From IMG/VR virus record IMGVR_UViG_3300010354_000431, positions 1 through 29,103 of that record: DNA of 29,103 bases, one strand, 5' to 3'. Under the pieces are notes generated by a model. That model was not told where the DNA came from. It saw only the letters and a list, made by a program, of their open reading frames with translations, and ran no database searches. Source of the stretch: a virus. The position numbers were made by a program, and so were the translations under genes. This document shows, in pieces, positions 9,940 through 18,060 of the stretch. The first letter of the stretch is position 1. Every line of letters begins with the position of its first letter.

Positions 9940-9947
9940 TATTTATC
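9940..9947 (-). promoter_or_regulatory. Possible late promoter element GATAAATA
   Basis: The 54-base gap between the gp8-like gene and the 1856-aa gene is the longest gap in the left block. It contains GATAAATA followed by TAG on the minus strand. The element ends 37 bases before the ATG, nearly the same spacing as the AATAAATA upstream of gp48. It is one base away from the T4 late consensus. This would be a secondary late promoter for the fibre end of the operon. Confidence 0.4.
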
Positions 9948-9956
9948 TGTAAAATA

Positions 9957-12368
9957 TTAGAAAGTGATCGAATTTGTTACAACAACAATTTGCTGAGCAG
10001 ATGGAGAAAATTTTAATCTATTGTCGATAGTTAATAAATCGCCCGAAAATTTATTAACATCTGGAAGAATTAAACTAGTGCTGCTAAAGATTACACCAGT
10101 TTTACTAAAAGTCGCACCAGAAGGTGGTATCTTATTATCTAGATAAGATAACAATAGCGCAGACTCAGTATCAGAATATGTTGCATTCTTCTCAATAACT
10201 CTAAATGTATAAGCCTTGTTTGGTACTACTGATGTGTCAGTCCAAGTTAAAATATCATCTAATTGAATAGATGAAAATCCGGATTGACCTGAAGTACCTA
10301 TAGCCACGAAACATGTAGAAGCCAATGCTAATCTTAAGTTATTTTGCTTATTAAATATCTTAGGATTTTTTACAATACATACTTGGCGATAATCGTTCGT
10401 AGAAACGAATCCTTGATTCTTTTCTTTGGATAAGTTTCCATGAAAAACTATAGTTCTAGAATATAATTCTCCAACTGCGTCTTTTCCATGACCTCCTTTT
10501 GGAGATATAATAGCACTAGCATTTGCAGCAGACGCAGATGGTCCTATAATACTAACTGAAGCACGTGTATACCCAGAGCCTATAGTATCGACTTCAATCC
10601 TATCAATACTTCCCGTTGTAGTCAAATATGCAGTTGCAGTACAACCAGTTCCATCACCTGTTATAACAACTGATGGAGGAGAAGTGTAACCAAAACCTGG
10701 GTTATTTACTTTAATGACATGAATTGCTCCTTCAACTGCAGTTAATTCAACAGTTGATTGACGAGATTCAATGTCACCAATGCCGAAATTTAAAATAATA
10801 GAAGCTTGTTCAAAATCAGCATCGTCTTCAGGATCAAGAGAAGTATTAACTGTCACCGTTGCATAAGTGTAACCTATGCCTGGCTTTAAAATTTGAATAG
10901 CTTCAATTTCACCGTTGCTATTAATCAGTGGAATTAATTCTGCTTCATTTTTCTTAGTATTAACACGAAATGTCAATCCAGTCGCATTTTGACCTGAAAC
11001 GTTTGCAGCCTCAACTAAAACAATATTACTTGCATTTGAATCTTGGAACAATGAATAGAACGGTTTGGAATATCCATATCCAGGATTAGTCACTGTTATA
11101 GCTGTAACTGCGCCATTGTTAGTAGTAGCTTGCGCTACTGCTTTAATGCCATTTGGAAGATCTGGATCTGTGAATAGCAGAGTAACAGATGCGTATCCGC
11201 TTCCGCCATTTATAACTTCAATAGAATCAACTTGGTAAGGATTTTCTTCAAGATATCCATCACCACTTACACTAAGTGTAGTATATACATTGCCTAAGCG
11301 AGCTATTATTGGTTCAATGGTTGCTTGACGAGATGGAGTACCTCCACTGATTGTCACTATTGGAGGATATGAATAACCTGATCCTTGATTATTTACACTA
11401 ATTGCAGTAATTTGACCACTATTAATAGTGACAGTTGCAACAGTAGCTGGCACTCCTCCATTTTGATCAGGATTGGAAAGTGTAATCGTAGGAACTGAAT
11501 TATATCCAGATCCGCCATCTATAATTCTAAATCCAGTAACTTTATAACTTGTTATAGGATATTTTTTACCAGGATTTTCAATACTATAAGAAAGAATAGA
11601 ACCGCTAGAATAAAATTGATTTGATAATGCTGTCACGACTGGCATTGTCGTGGCCGTCAAAAACTTATTACGCACTGATAGCGGAATTGTATACATGTAC
11701 TTCCAAATATAACCATCTCCCAATTTTATTGGGATAGTGGAAGTACCAGTGGGTTTTATCGAAGAAGGACTATCATTATTATTGAATAAACATTTATAAA
11801 CATTGAAGTCATCAGTTAAACAATAAAATTCTGCATTCTCAAGAGCCGTAGCTCCTGAGAACGCAACTTTATCATAAAACTCAACTTTAATGACATCTCC
11901 TAAAATAGCTGGAGACAATAATATAATACTAGTTTGACTTATATTATATTGAGAAGCATTTAAAACAACGCCATTCTTGTACACCTTTACTAATTCAGAA
12001 CTAAATGGCTTTATAAAGCCATAGGAATAAGGAAATGTAGTTTGACCATCGGTATTAGTAACAGTGAATGTCTGAGATTCTAACGAGTAGTCAGAGTACA
12101 TATCAAATGTGTAACCAGCAACCCAATTGCGTCGCGGTACGACTGCGCAAATATCATTAGCATCTAGTTGTTTAAATAAAATAGCTTCATTACGTGTTTG
12201 ATTTTCATATTCAAAAGAATCTGAAACCGGTTCTGGAGAAGTTTCATTCGTCCATGCACCGGGATGACAGTACACGTAATAATATCTGCTTATATTTGAT
12301 ACAATCTCTGAAATAACCGACTTTACTAAGTTGGTTCTTAAAGAAGATTTAAGAAGTGACGTTGCCAT
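9957..12368 (-). CDS. 8: Baseplate wedge subunit gp8, enlarged by repeat insertion
   Basis: Three signatures match T4 gp8. VVPRRNWVAG (residues 76-85) corresponds to VIPRRDW; LGDGYIWKYMYTIP (216-229) corresponds to GDGYVWEYLFEIP; the C-terminal LTIDNRLKF ... TNSITF corresponds to the end of T4 gp8. T4 gp8 is 334 aa, whereas this protein is 803 aa. One addition is a beta domain at about residues 98-168 (FTVTNTDGQTTFPY ... GDVIKVEFYD). The other is a block at about 284-625 with at least seven G-x-GY repeat units (GGSGYNSVPTITL, QGSGYSYPPIVTI, NPGFGYTSPPSVVI and relatives). gp8 dimerises in the wedge and contacts gp7 and gp6; the insertions probably project outward. The gene lies between a small virion protein and the DUF4815-type protein. 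Confidence 0.82.
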   Translation of the reverse strand: MATSLLKSSLRTNLVKSVISEIVSNISRYYYVYCHPGAWTNETSPEPVSDSFEYENQTRNEAILFKQLDANDICAVVPRRNWVAGYTFDMYSDYSLESQTFTVTNTDGQTTFPYSYGFIKPFSSELVKVYKNGVVLNASQYNISQTSIILLSPAILGDVIKVEFYDKVAFSGATALENAEFYCLTDDFNVYKCLFNNNDSPSSIKPTGTSTIPIKLGDGYIWKYMYTIPLSVRNKFLTATTMPVVTALSNQFYSSGSILSYSIENPGKKYPITSYKVTGFRIIDGGSGYNSVPTITLSNPDQNGGVPATVATVTINSGQITAISVNNQGSGYSYPPIVTISGGTPSRQATIEPIIARLGNVYTTLSVSGDGYLEENPYQVDSIEVINGGSGYASVTLLFTDPDLPNGIKAVAQATTNNGAVTAITVTNPGYGYSKPFYSLFQDSNASNIVLVEAANVSGQNATGLTFRVNTKKNEAELIPLINSNGEIEAIQILKPGIGYTYATVTVNTSLDPEDDADFEQASIILNFGIGDIESRQSTVELTAVEGAIHVIKVNNPGFGYTSPPSVVITGDGTGCTATAYLTTTGSIDRIEVDTIGSGYTRASVSIIGPSASAANASAIISPKGGHGKDAVGELYSRTIVFHGNLSKEKNQGFVSTNDYRQVCIVKNPKIFNKQNNLRLALASTCFVAIGTSGQSGFSSIQLDDILTWTDTSVVPNKAYTFRVIEKNATYSDTESALLLSYLDNKIPPSGATFSKTGVIFSSTSLILPDVNKFSGDLLTIDNRLKFSPSAQQIVVVTNSITF

Positions 12369-12375
12369 TTGTCAA

Positions 12376-12915
12376 TTACTGAATGGTTACAGTCCATGTG
12401 ATGGTGATCGAATCATTAGCAGCTTTGTTAACTACATCGAACGATGTTTTACAAAGCATAGTTCCAGCCTTTGCAGTAGCGCTGTTAAAAATACCAGCTT
12501 CAATCAAAGAACCTGTACCAGTACCAGCATTGAATGTTGCGGCGTATGTAACTGTAGCACCTGAAACTGTACCACCTGCTACAGTTAATCCAACTCGTGC
12601 AAGTTCATCATATGTACCACTACCTGAACCACCAGTACTTAGAAGTGCAGGACTGTCATTTGCTGCTGGCGTGGTTTTAGCTGGATTTGATCCAACAGTG
12701 CTACTACCACCAATTGCCATGTGACTCATTTGAACTGGAATAGTATATCCACTAACCGAGTCTTTCATACGTCCAGCAATCCAGGATTTTCCTACATTGT
12801 GAACTACGTTAGAATAAAAACGGTTTTCGATTAACTCACCGTCTGGACCAAAGTGGGCGATAGAAAGTGTACCGCCTAACTCGATGAAATTTGAAAATTT
12901 TGGAATTGTGATCAT
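12376..12915 (-). CDS. Small virion/fibre-like protein (179 aa)
   Basis: The C-terminal half has the pattern ELARVGLTVAGG ... VTYAATFNAG ... LIEAGIFNSATAKAGTML ... TSFDVVNKAANDSITITWTV. This is a recurrent family of phage virion or fibre proteins ('EaGIFNa...GtmLaRt.F..v.Ka..D.l.ItW'). The N-terminus (MITIPKFSNFIELGGTLSI) and a middle SHMAIGGSS segment fit the same family. The exact role is not established; I infer a small trimeric baseplate decoration or fibre tip. It is inserted between the gp7-position protein and gp8, where T4 has no gene. It is probably cotranscribed with both, with gaps of 17 and 7 bases. Confidence 0.7.
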   Translation of the reverse strand: MITIPKFSNFIELGGTLSIAHFGPDGELIENRFYSNVVHNVGKSWIAGRMKDSVSGYTIPVQMSHMAIGGSSTVGSNPAKTTPAANDSPALLSTGGSGSGTYDELARVGLTVAGGTVSGATVTYAATFNAGTGTGSLIEAGIFNSATAKAGTMLCKTSFDVVNKAANDSITITWTVTIQ

Positions 12916-12932
12916 GTTTTTACCTTTACAAA

Positions 12933-15848
12933 TTAAGAGATTGCTACTGTAATACGCTCTGCATATGTCTCGCTATCATACGAGTATGAAGTGAGAGGAT
13001 CTAGAGCATCATTTTGATTATATGCATTATAATAAAGGGTTCCTGATGTATTTATAGAAGAAATTGAATCATCTGGTGTACGAAAATATGCAGCACCAAT
13101 TCTTATTTCTGGGTTGATTAATACATATGAAACGCCGTTCCATTGCCATTCACCTCCAACTGCACTTGCAAGATCATCTATAGTGCGTGGAGTTATAGCT
13201 TTTGCAGAACTATCAGTCGCTAAAGCCGGATCTAACGATACTAATGGTACTGTTGATCTGTCATACGTAACAGTTCTATCAAAAGAATCAGTTTGACTTG
13301 ATGTGCTTTGTATACCAGGTTTTGTCACATCTTTAATATCACTTGAAGACAAATGACTTGCCGTTGTGGTCTGATAAAATGTGCCGTTTTCAATAGATGA
13401 TATATCCCAAGATCTAACAGCACTTTCAGAATTCGCTGTCGCATCATCTGTTTTTGCCTGTTCTACTTCTTTACGAGTTATTTCATCGACTGATGGAGCT
13501 GTGTCGCTAGTAGTATTTTTATCGAAATCATCTTTAATACTATCATTTTGAGTTGATGTGCTCTGTATGCCAGTTTTTGTCACATCTTTAATATCACTTG
13601 AAGACAAATGACTCGCAGAAGTTGTTTGATAAAATGTGCCGTTTTCAATAGATGATATATCCCAAGATCTAATAGCACTTTCCGAATCAGCTATACTACT
13701 ATCTGCTTTAGATGCGTCTACTACTTTAGTATCAATTGAATCAGTTAATACATTTGTCAGATCTGCACTTCTTTGTATCACGTCGTTATAACGTTCGTCA
13801 GACGCGCTGTATAAAGAATCGCTTGAATCGATATTTTTTTCATCATCGTATCGATTTGCTGTCATAGGATCTACAGTAGACCAACGATTTTGATCTGTTT
13901 CTCCAGCTAAAGTGCCATCAGGTTTATATTTTTGTATTGATAATTGTATGTCCTTAATGTCATTTAAATAGTTGTGTACTGCTGTCGAGACAGCATCAGA
14001 TGAAACGATATTTTTATTAATTGATCTAGTACCTTGATCATCTGTAATATAGTTTTGTTCAAAAAACTGTAAGCGAATAAATGCCAACAACGGAGTCGCT
14101 GAAACATAATAATCATTTTTAATATTGTATTCGGCAAATAATTCAAGACCTGCAGGATGTAATAACTGTTTTACTATATCATAATATGAATCAATTTGTT
14201 GTTCTACTCGAATAACATATGAAAACAACTGATAGTATTTTCCATCTTGAATGTATGATTCGTCGGAAATAAATCCATCAGATGATGAATAATAACCAGG
14301 ATAAATCGCTACTGCGCCTAATTCAACTTTGATTTCAGCAGCATCTTCATCAATTACATTCGTGTTACTTGCATTAGTATAAAATGATCCTATTATTTCA
14401 CCAACGTATGAACCGTCTACATAAAATACATTCTGATCGTTTGCAATAGAAGGAGTGTAAAATTTGTCAAAATAGAAATAATCTTGACGATTAATATAAC
14501 CATAATCTACAAATCCATTAGTACCATCAGAATAAGCAGGTGAATTTGATAAAACTTTAAAAGTGATAGTTCCACTAGTTTCTGCTGGCTTACTTAAAAG
14601 TAAAGTATTATCACTCAAAGGAGTAGTTGTAGAAGCTGAAACACTTTTTACAGTAATAAGAGTAGAAGCTGTACCATTTCCAGTTCCTATTCCAGTTGCA
14701 GTAAACACTGTTCCTATATTATTATTTTCTGCTCCTATAGATGTAAAATCAGTAGTACCTGCAGTAACTATAGTGTACTCATTGCCTATAACAAAATTTC
14801 CAGCATTATGCACAACTTGTTGTGTTGCATTAACGAAATTACCAGTACCAGAAGTTTTAACTACTGAAAGATTTGTGAATGCAAAAGGAGCTTGTGCATT
14901 TAAGGCTACGGAATTACTACCCTGAGTAACAGTTCCAGTTAATGTTGTAAGTACACCATATGAAGTATTTCCCGAATATGTGGGAGTTCCAGCTATTAAT
15001 GCGGTTACAGGACTATAATACGGAAGCGCTACAGCTTGTTTGTTACTTAATTTTGCATAGAACGTAGATTTATAATCTAATCCAAAACTAATGACTTGTA
15101 TCTTTTCGATAGATCCGCCAGTTCCTATTTTTGTGATCTTAATTAAGGATCCATCTCCATCTGTTGTTTTTAGATAATATAATTGTCCTGCTTCGAAACT
15201 AGCGCCTTTCGAAACAATCGTGTACTTATTGGGACACTCTATGATTTCGCCGTAATAACTGCCATCTTCTGAAGAAACTATATTTCCAACTTCAATATCT
15301 TGTACATAAGAACGATCAATGAAAACTTCGTAAATGTTTTCGCGATAATAGACAACTCGAGGACAAAAAACATAAATTTCTTTTTTATCTGTTTCAATCT
15401 TAATGATTTTTTCGCTGAGATTGAATAACTCTCCTGAAGAAGATCTCACAAAAATTGATTTTTCTTGTGTCCACTTTCCGTCAGACGCTTTCAACATCTG
15501 TGTTGATGGATAAAAAATCTCCGAATCTTTATTGAATAAAATTCTAAATAAAAATTGGAACGATTCTTTCGAACCTCTAGACTGGTAGAACTGACGAATT
15601 TTTTGAAGAATAAATCTTTCATTCTTCAGCGTATTTGTTGGAAATAATGCAGAAAGTTCTTTTTTAAATCTAACTATAAACTGTTCAAGAGTATTCTCTA
15701 TTGAACGTATATCTTCTAAATTTCGTTGCTGAGTTTCATTTAAAAACTCGTAGTAAGCTTTTATAAAATTTACAAATAGCTCGTACTCTCCCCTTATGAA
15801 TTCGGGGATTTGTCGTTCTAATGCAACTGAAATTGGAGTTTTTTCCAT
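12933..15848 (-). CDS. Baseplate wedge protein in the gp7 position (971 aa)
   Basis: The N-terminal roughly 140 residues (ERQIPEFIRGEYELFVNFIK, AYYEFLNETQQRN, then KIRQFYQSRGSKESFQFLFR, ILFNKDSEIFYPS) form a helical domain conserved in large structural proteins of many marine T4-like phages. A beta-rich body follows. Residues about 349-394 include a TTDFTSIGA ... FTATG cassette. Residues about 719-850 are low in hydrophobics and contain a duplicated unit of about 47 residues, 85 residues apart. The gene lies between gp6 and gp8, as T4 gene 7 does, and the length is close to T4 gp7 (1032 aa), but I see no clear sequence match to T4 gp7. The start overlaps the gp6 stop in a TAATG junction. The wedge role is inferred from position. 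Confidence 0.7.
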   Translation of the reverse strand: MEKTPISVALERQIPEFIRGEYELFVNFIKAYYEFLNETQQRNLEDIRSIENTLEQFIVRFKKELSALFPTNTLKNERFILQKIRQFYQSRGSKESFQFLFRILFNKDSEIFYPSTQMLKASDGKWTQEKSIFVRSSSGELFNLSEKIIKIETDKKEIYVFCPRVVYYRENIYEVFIDRSYVQDIEVGNIVSSEDGSYYGEIIECPNKYTIVSKGASFEAGQLYYLKTTDGDGSLIKITKIGTGGSIEKIQVISFGLDYKSTFYAKLSNKQAVALPYYSPVTALIAGTPTYSGNTSYGVLTTLTGTVTQGSNSVALNAQAPFAFTNLSVVKTSGTGNFVNATQQVVHNAGNFVIGNEYTIVTAGTTDFTSIGAENNNIGTVFTATGIGTGNGTASTLITVKSVSASTTTPLSDNTLLLSKPAETSGTITFKVLSNSPAYSDGTNGFVDYGYINRQDYFYFDKFYTPSIANDQNVFYVDGSYVGEIIGSFYTNASNTNVIDEDAAEIKVELGAVAIYPGYYSSSDGFISDESYIQDGKYYQLFSYVIRVEQQIDSYYDIVKQLLHPAGLELFAEYNIKNDYYVSATPLLAFIRLQFFEQNYITDDQGTRSINKNIVSSDAVSTAVHNYLNDIKDIQLSIQKYKPDGTLAGETDQNRWSTVDPMTANRYDDEKNIDSSDSLYSASDERYNDVIQRSADLTNVLTDSIDTKVVDASKADSSIADSESAIRSWDISSIENGTFYQTTSASHLSSSDIKDVTKTGIQSTSTQNDSIKDDFDKNTTSDTAPSVDEITRKEVEQAKTDDATANSESAVRSWDISSIENGTFYQTTTASHLSSSDIKDVTKPGIQSTSSQTDSFDRTVTYDRSTVPLVSLDPALATDSSAKAITPRTIDDLASAVGGEWQWNGVSYVLINPEIRIGAAYFRTPDDSISSINTSGTLYYNAYNQNDALDPLTSYSYDSETYAERITVAIS
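13298..13437 (-). repeat. Internal duplication, copy B (downstream copy)
   Basis: This 140-base direct repeat lies inside the 971-aa gene and pairs with 13553-13692, exactly 255 bases (85 codons) away. By eye the copies are about 90% identical at DNA level with no indel. This copy encodes a unit containing RSWDISSIENGTFYQTT and HLSSSDIKDVTKPGIQSTS. Confidence 0.9.
13553..13692 (-). repeat. Internal duplication, copy A (upstream copy)
   Basis: This is the partner of 13298-13437 inside the 971-aa gene. It encodes RSWDISSIENGTFYQTT and HLSSSDIKDVTKTGIQSTS. The longest identical runs exceed 35 bases, so the duplication is recent or kept similar by recombination. Confidence 0.9.
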
Positions 15849-17653
15849 TATGTTCTACTAGAAGAAACTTGATGATTTAATGAAGATGTTTCTTGTACTA
15901 CATTCACTGTCAGATAATTTAAATCGATATTAACTATTTCGTTATAAAGACCAATAATATCATTAGACCTTGTTTTTATAATAAATTCGAAATTAGACTC
16001 TACCAATCCAGAAACAAATAGAGAATTTATCTTTAATTCTCCAGTATCATAATTTACAGTACCAATGCTAGAATTTACAAAAACTTTTGCGTAATCTAAA
16101 GGATTATAATAAAATAATCTTAGTTTTCCAGCACCATCATCATCAATATAATATGCCGTCTCGGTATTATTAATGTAAAATCCAGTCGTCATAACAACTT
16201 CTTCAGGAACACCTGGATTGAAAATTGGGTTATTCAACTGTACTGTGTAACTGGTGGAAAGATTAAATATAACATCTACAATTCGTCTAAGTGTGATAGT
16301 AGTAATATTATTTATGATAGACGTATCAGCATCGTCTATTGCTCTAATCAATCTAGAATATCGCAGTACTCCATCAAACTTTTGAAGATACGTATCATTA
16401 TAATCTAAGATAGATTGACGAACAATCTGTTGCATTTGAGAAGAAGATTTGTTCGTTAAATTAGGATCATAATAAACAGTTGTTTCTAATTGAATAGTGT
16501 TATAAATTGGATCTACCATTGTAGGAAGAATACCAAGCATTGACTTTGGTTTTATTATGTCTTCTATAATCGTATTTTTTTCTGACTGAGTTAAAAACAA
16601 GCTTGATTGAGGCTTTATGCAAATATAAACTTTGCCATAAACTGGAGGGTTCATTGTATCGCCGCCCCAGCAACTAATTGAATCGATATCTGGATAATTT
16701 GTTTTAATTATATCAACGTAGTCTAAAGAAGTTACTGCTCTATCTTGTAGCTTATACTTGTGAGAAACATTATATTTGATTTCATCAACGGTTTCTGCTT
16801 CTCTTCCTCCAGCTGCAGTTTTATTAACTGTTATTGTTGGATTAGTTCCAAAACTAGGTCCATTATACGCAAATAACTTAATGCCATTTGCAACAGAACC
16901 ACTAGTAATCATATACTCTACTGTTATTACAGATCCAATATCTGGCTCTTTTCCAAGATTATCTTTTCCAAAATAAATTTCGTATTGTTGCCCTTCTATT
17001 TCTCTTACGAAAAACACTTCGCTTGAAGAATTTAATGTTATAATTTTTTCAGCGTACTTGTATGTTATCGTATTGAGAGACGTAGGATCTTTAATAGTAA
17101 CTCTTATTGTGTTTACATCTATATTTTCGTTTTGTAAAACTACTTTTGTGTTAGTTAAAAAGTTGAATCTTTCTATAATAGGTGTTCCTTCATATAAATC
17201 TATTGAAGAAAATTCATAGCGCCCTGATGCATCATTTCTAATACCAACATTTTCTGATAAAGTATAAAATGAATAATCAACTCCCGAAATCGTAGATGTA
17301 AAGGCAGTAAATTTAGGAATACTTATTGTAAGTCCAGTGTTGTTACCAACCGGCACTATCATAGAAATATTTGCTTTTGCAGCTGTACGAGAAATTGGAA
17401 GATAACCATAATTATTAGCAATTGATACAACACTGTCTCTCTTGCTTGCAGAATCAAGAAACATTTCATTTATTGCAAGATTTGTATACATGGCATTATA
17501 ATGTGTATTATATGCCAGAATATCGAGCAATACACTTAGTCCAGAACCATCAAAATCATAGTCAGTGAACTGGTCTTGACTCTTTAGAAATTCTTTTAGA
17601 TTTGCCTTGATTAAATCAAAGTCAAGATCTGAAACATTTATTTTATTAGCCAT
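15848..17653 (-). CDS. 6: Baseplate wedge subunit gp6
   Basis: The N-terminus contains LDFDLIKANLKEFLKSQDQF followed by TDYDFDGSGLSVLLDILAYN and THYNAMYTNLAINEMFLDSA. This is the signature of T4-like gp6 (baseplate J-like family). gp6 dimers form the continuous ring of the inner baseplate that holds the six wedges together and rearranges on contraction. The length (601 aa) is close to T4 gp6 (660 aa). It is joined by one-base TAATG overlaps to gp25 upstream and the gp7-position gene downstream, as expected for proteins made in fixed ratio for the same wedge. The identification is by direct motif recognition. Confidence 0.95.
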   Translation of the reverse strand: MANKINVSDLDFDLIKANLKEFLKSQDQFTDYDFDGSGLSVLLDILAYNTHYNAMYTNLAINEMFLDSASKRDSVVSIANNYGYLPISRTAAKANISMIVPVGNNTGLTISIPKFTAFTSTISGVDYSFYTLSENVGIRNDASGRYEFSSIDLYEGTPIIERFNFLTNTKVVLQNENIDVNTIRVTIKDPTSLNTITYKYAEKIITLNSSSEVFFVREIEGQQYEIYFGKDNLGKEPDIGSVITVEYMITSGSVANGIKLFAYNGPSFGTNPTITVNKTAAGGREAETVDEIKYNVSHKYKLQDRAVTSLDYVDIIKTNYPDIDSISCWGGDTMNPPVYGKVYICIKPQSSLFLTQSEKNTIIEDIIKPKSMLGILPTMVDPIYNTIQLETTVYYDPNLTNKSSSQMQQIVRQSILDYNDTYLQKFDGVLRYSRLIRAIDDADTSIINNITTITLRRIVDVIFNLSTSYTVQLNNPIFNPGVPEEVVMTTGFYINNTETAYYIDDDGAGKLRLFYYNPLDYAKVFVNSSIGTVNYDTGELKINSLFVSGLVESNFEFIIKTRSNDIIGLYNEIVNIDLNYLTVNVVQETSSLNHQVSSSRT

Positions 17654-18045
17654 TATCGAGTTCTTTCCAAGAATAGGTCAACACTTATAGGAGTGCTGGT
17701 GTTGACAATTGAAAAAACGATAGTAACATAAACACCATTGTTATCAGGACTAAGCAGTACTGAAACGTCTAATAAATTTATTCTAGGTTCATATGTTGTA
17801 ATTACATTCGTTATTGTTTTCTTTATAGTTGCTTTAGTTATAGGCGTCATTGGTTCAAAAAGCAACGACATAATCTGTGATCCCACTTCACTTCTGAACG
17901 GTCTCTCAAAATTCTTAGTCATAATAAGATTTTTTAGAGATTGTTTAATAGCATTCTCGTCGTATTTGCGAGAAATATCTTTAGACACAGGATTTGCAGC
18001 AAATGCCATGTCTATATCTGAAAATGTGCGAGTATTTTTAGCCAT
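17653..18045 (-). CDS. 25: Baseplate wedge subunit gp25
   Basis: This 130-aa protein (T4 gp25 is 132 aa) belongs to the GPW/gp25 family. It has SDIDMAFAANPVSKDISRKY near the N-terminus, NFERPFRSEVGSQIMSLLFE in the middle and a conserved EPR triplet at residues 86-88 (YEPRINLLDVSV). gp25 sits in the inner wedge core with gp6 and gp53 and nucleates sheath polymerisation; TssE of type VI secretion is the related protein. It is translationally coupled to gp6 through TAATG. The start is supported by AGGA about 12 bases upstream; the AATAAATA in this gap lies too close to the ATG to act as its promoter. Confidence 0.95.
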   Translation of the reverse strand: MAKNTRTFSDIDMAFAANPVSKDISRKYDENAIKQSLKNLIMTKNFERPFRSEVGSQIMSLLFEPMTPITKATIKKTITNVITTYEPRINLLDVSVLLSPDNNGVYVTIVFSIVNTSTPISVDLFLERTR

Positions 18046-18060
18046 ATGATTATTTATTCC

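Noticed and set aside
12331-12724. Plus-strand ORFs opposite the 179-aa virion protein and gp8 start
   Set aside because: They are reverse-frame shadows. The minus-strand reading has recognised motifs and fits the operon spacing.
18051-18058. AATAAATA on the minus strand just before gp25, as a late promoter
   Set aside because: It ends 6 bases before the ATG, so transcription would start at the start codon itself and the AGGA site would be lost. More likely it is just the spacer between the SD and the ATG.
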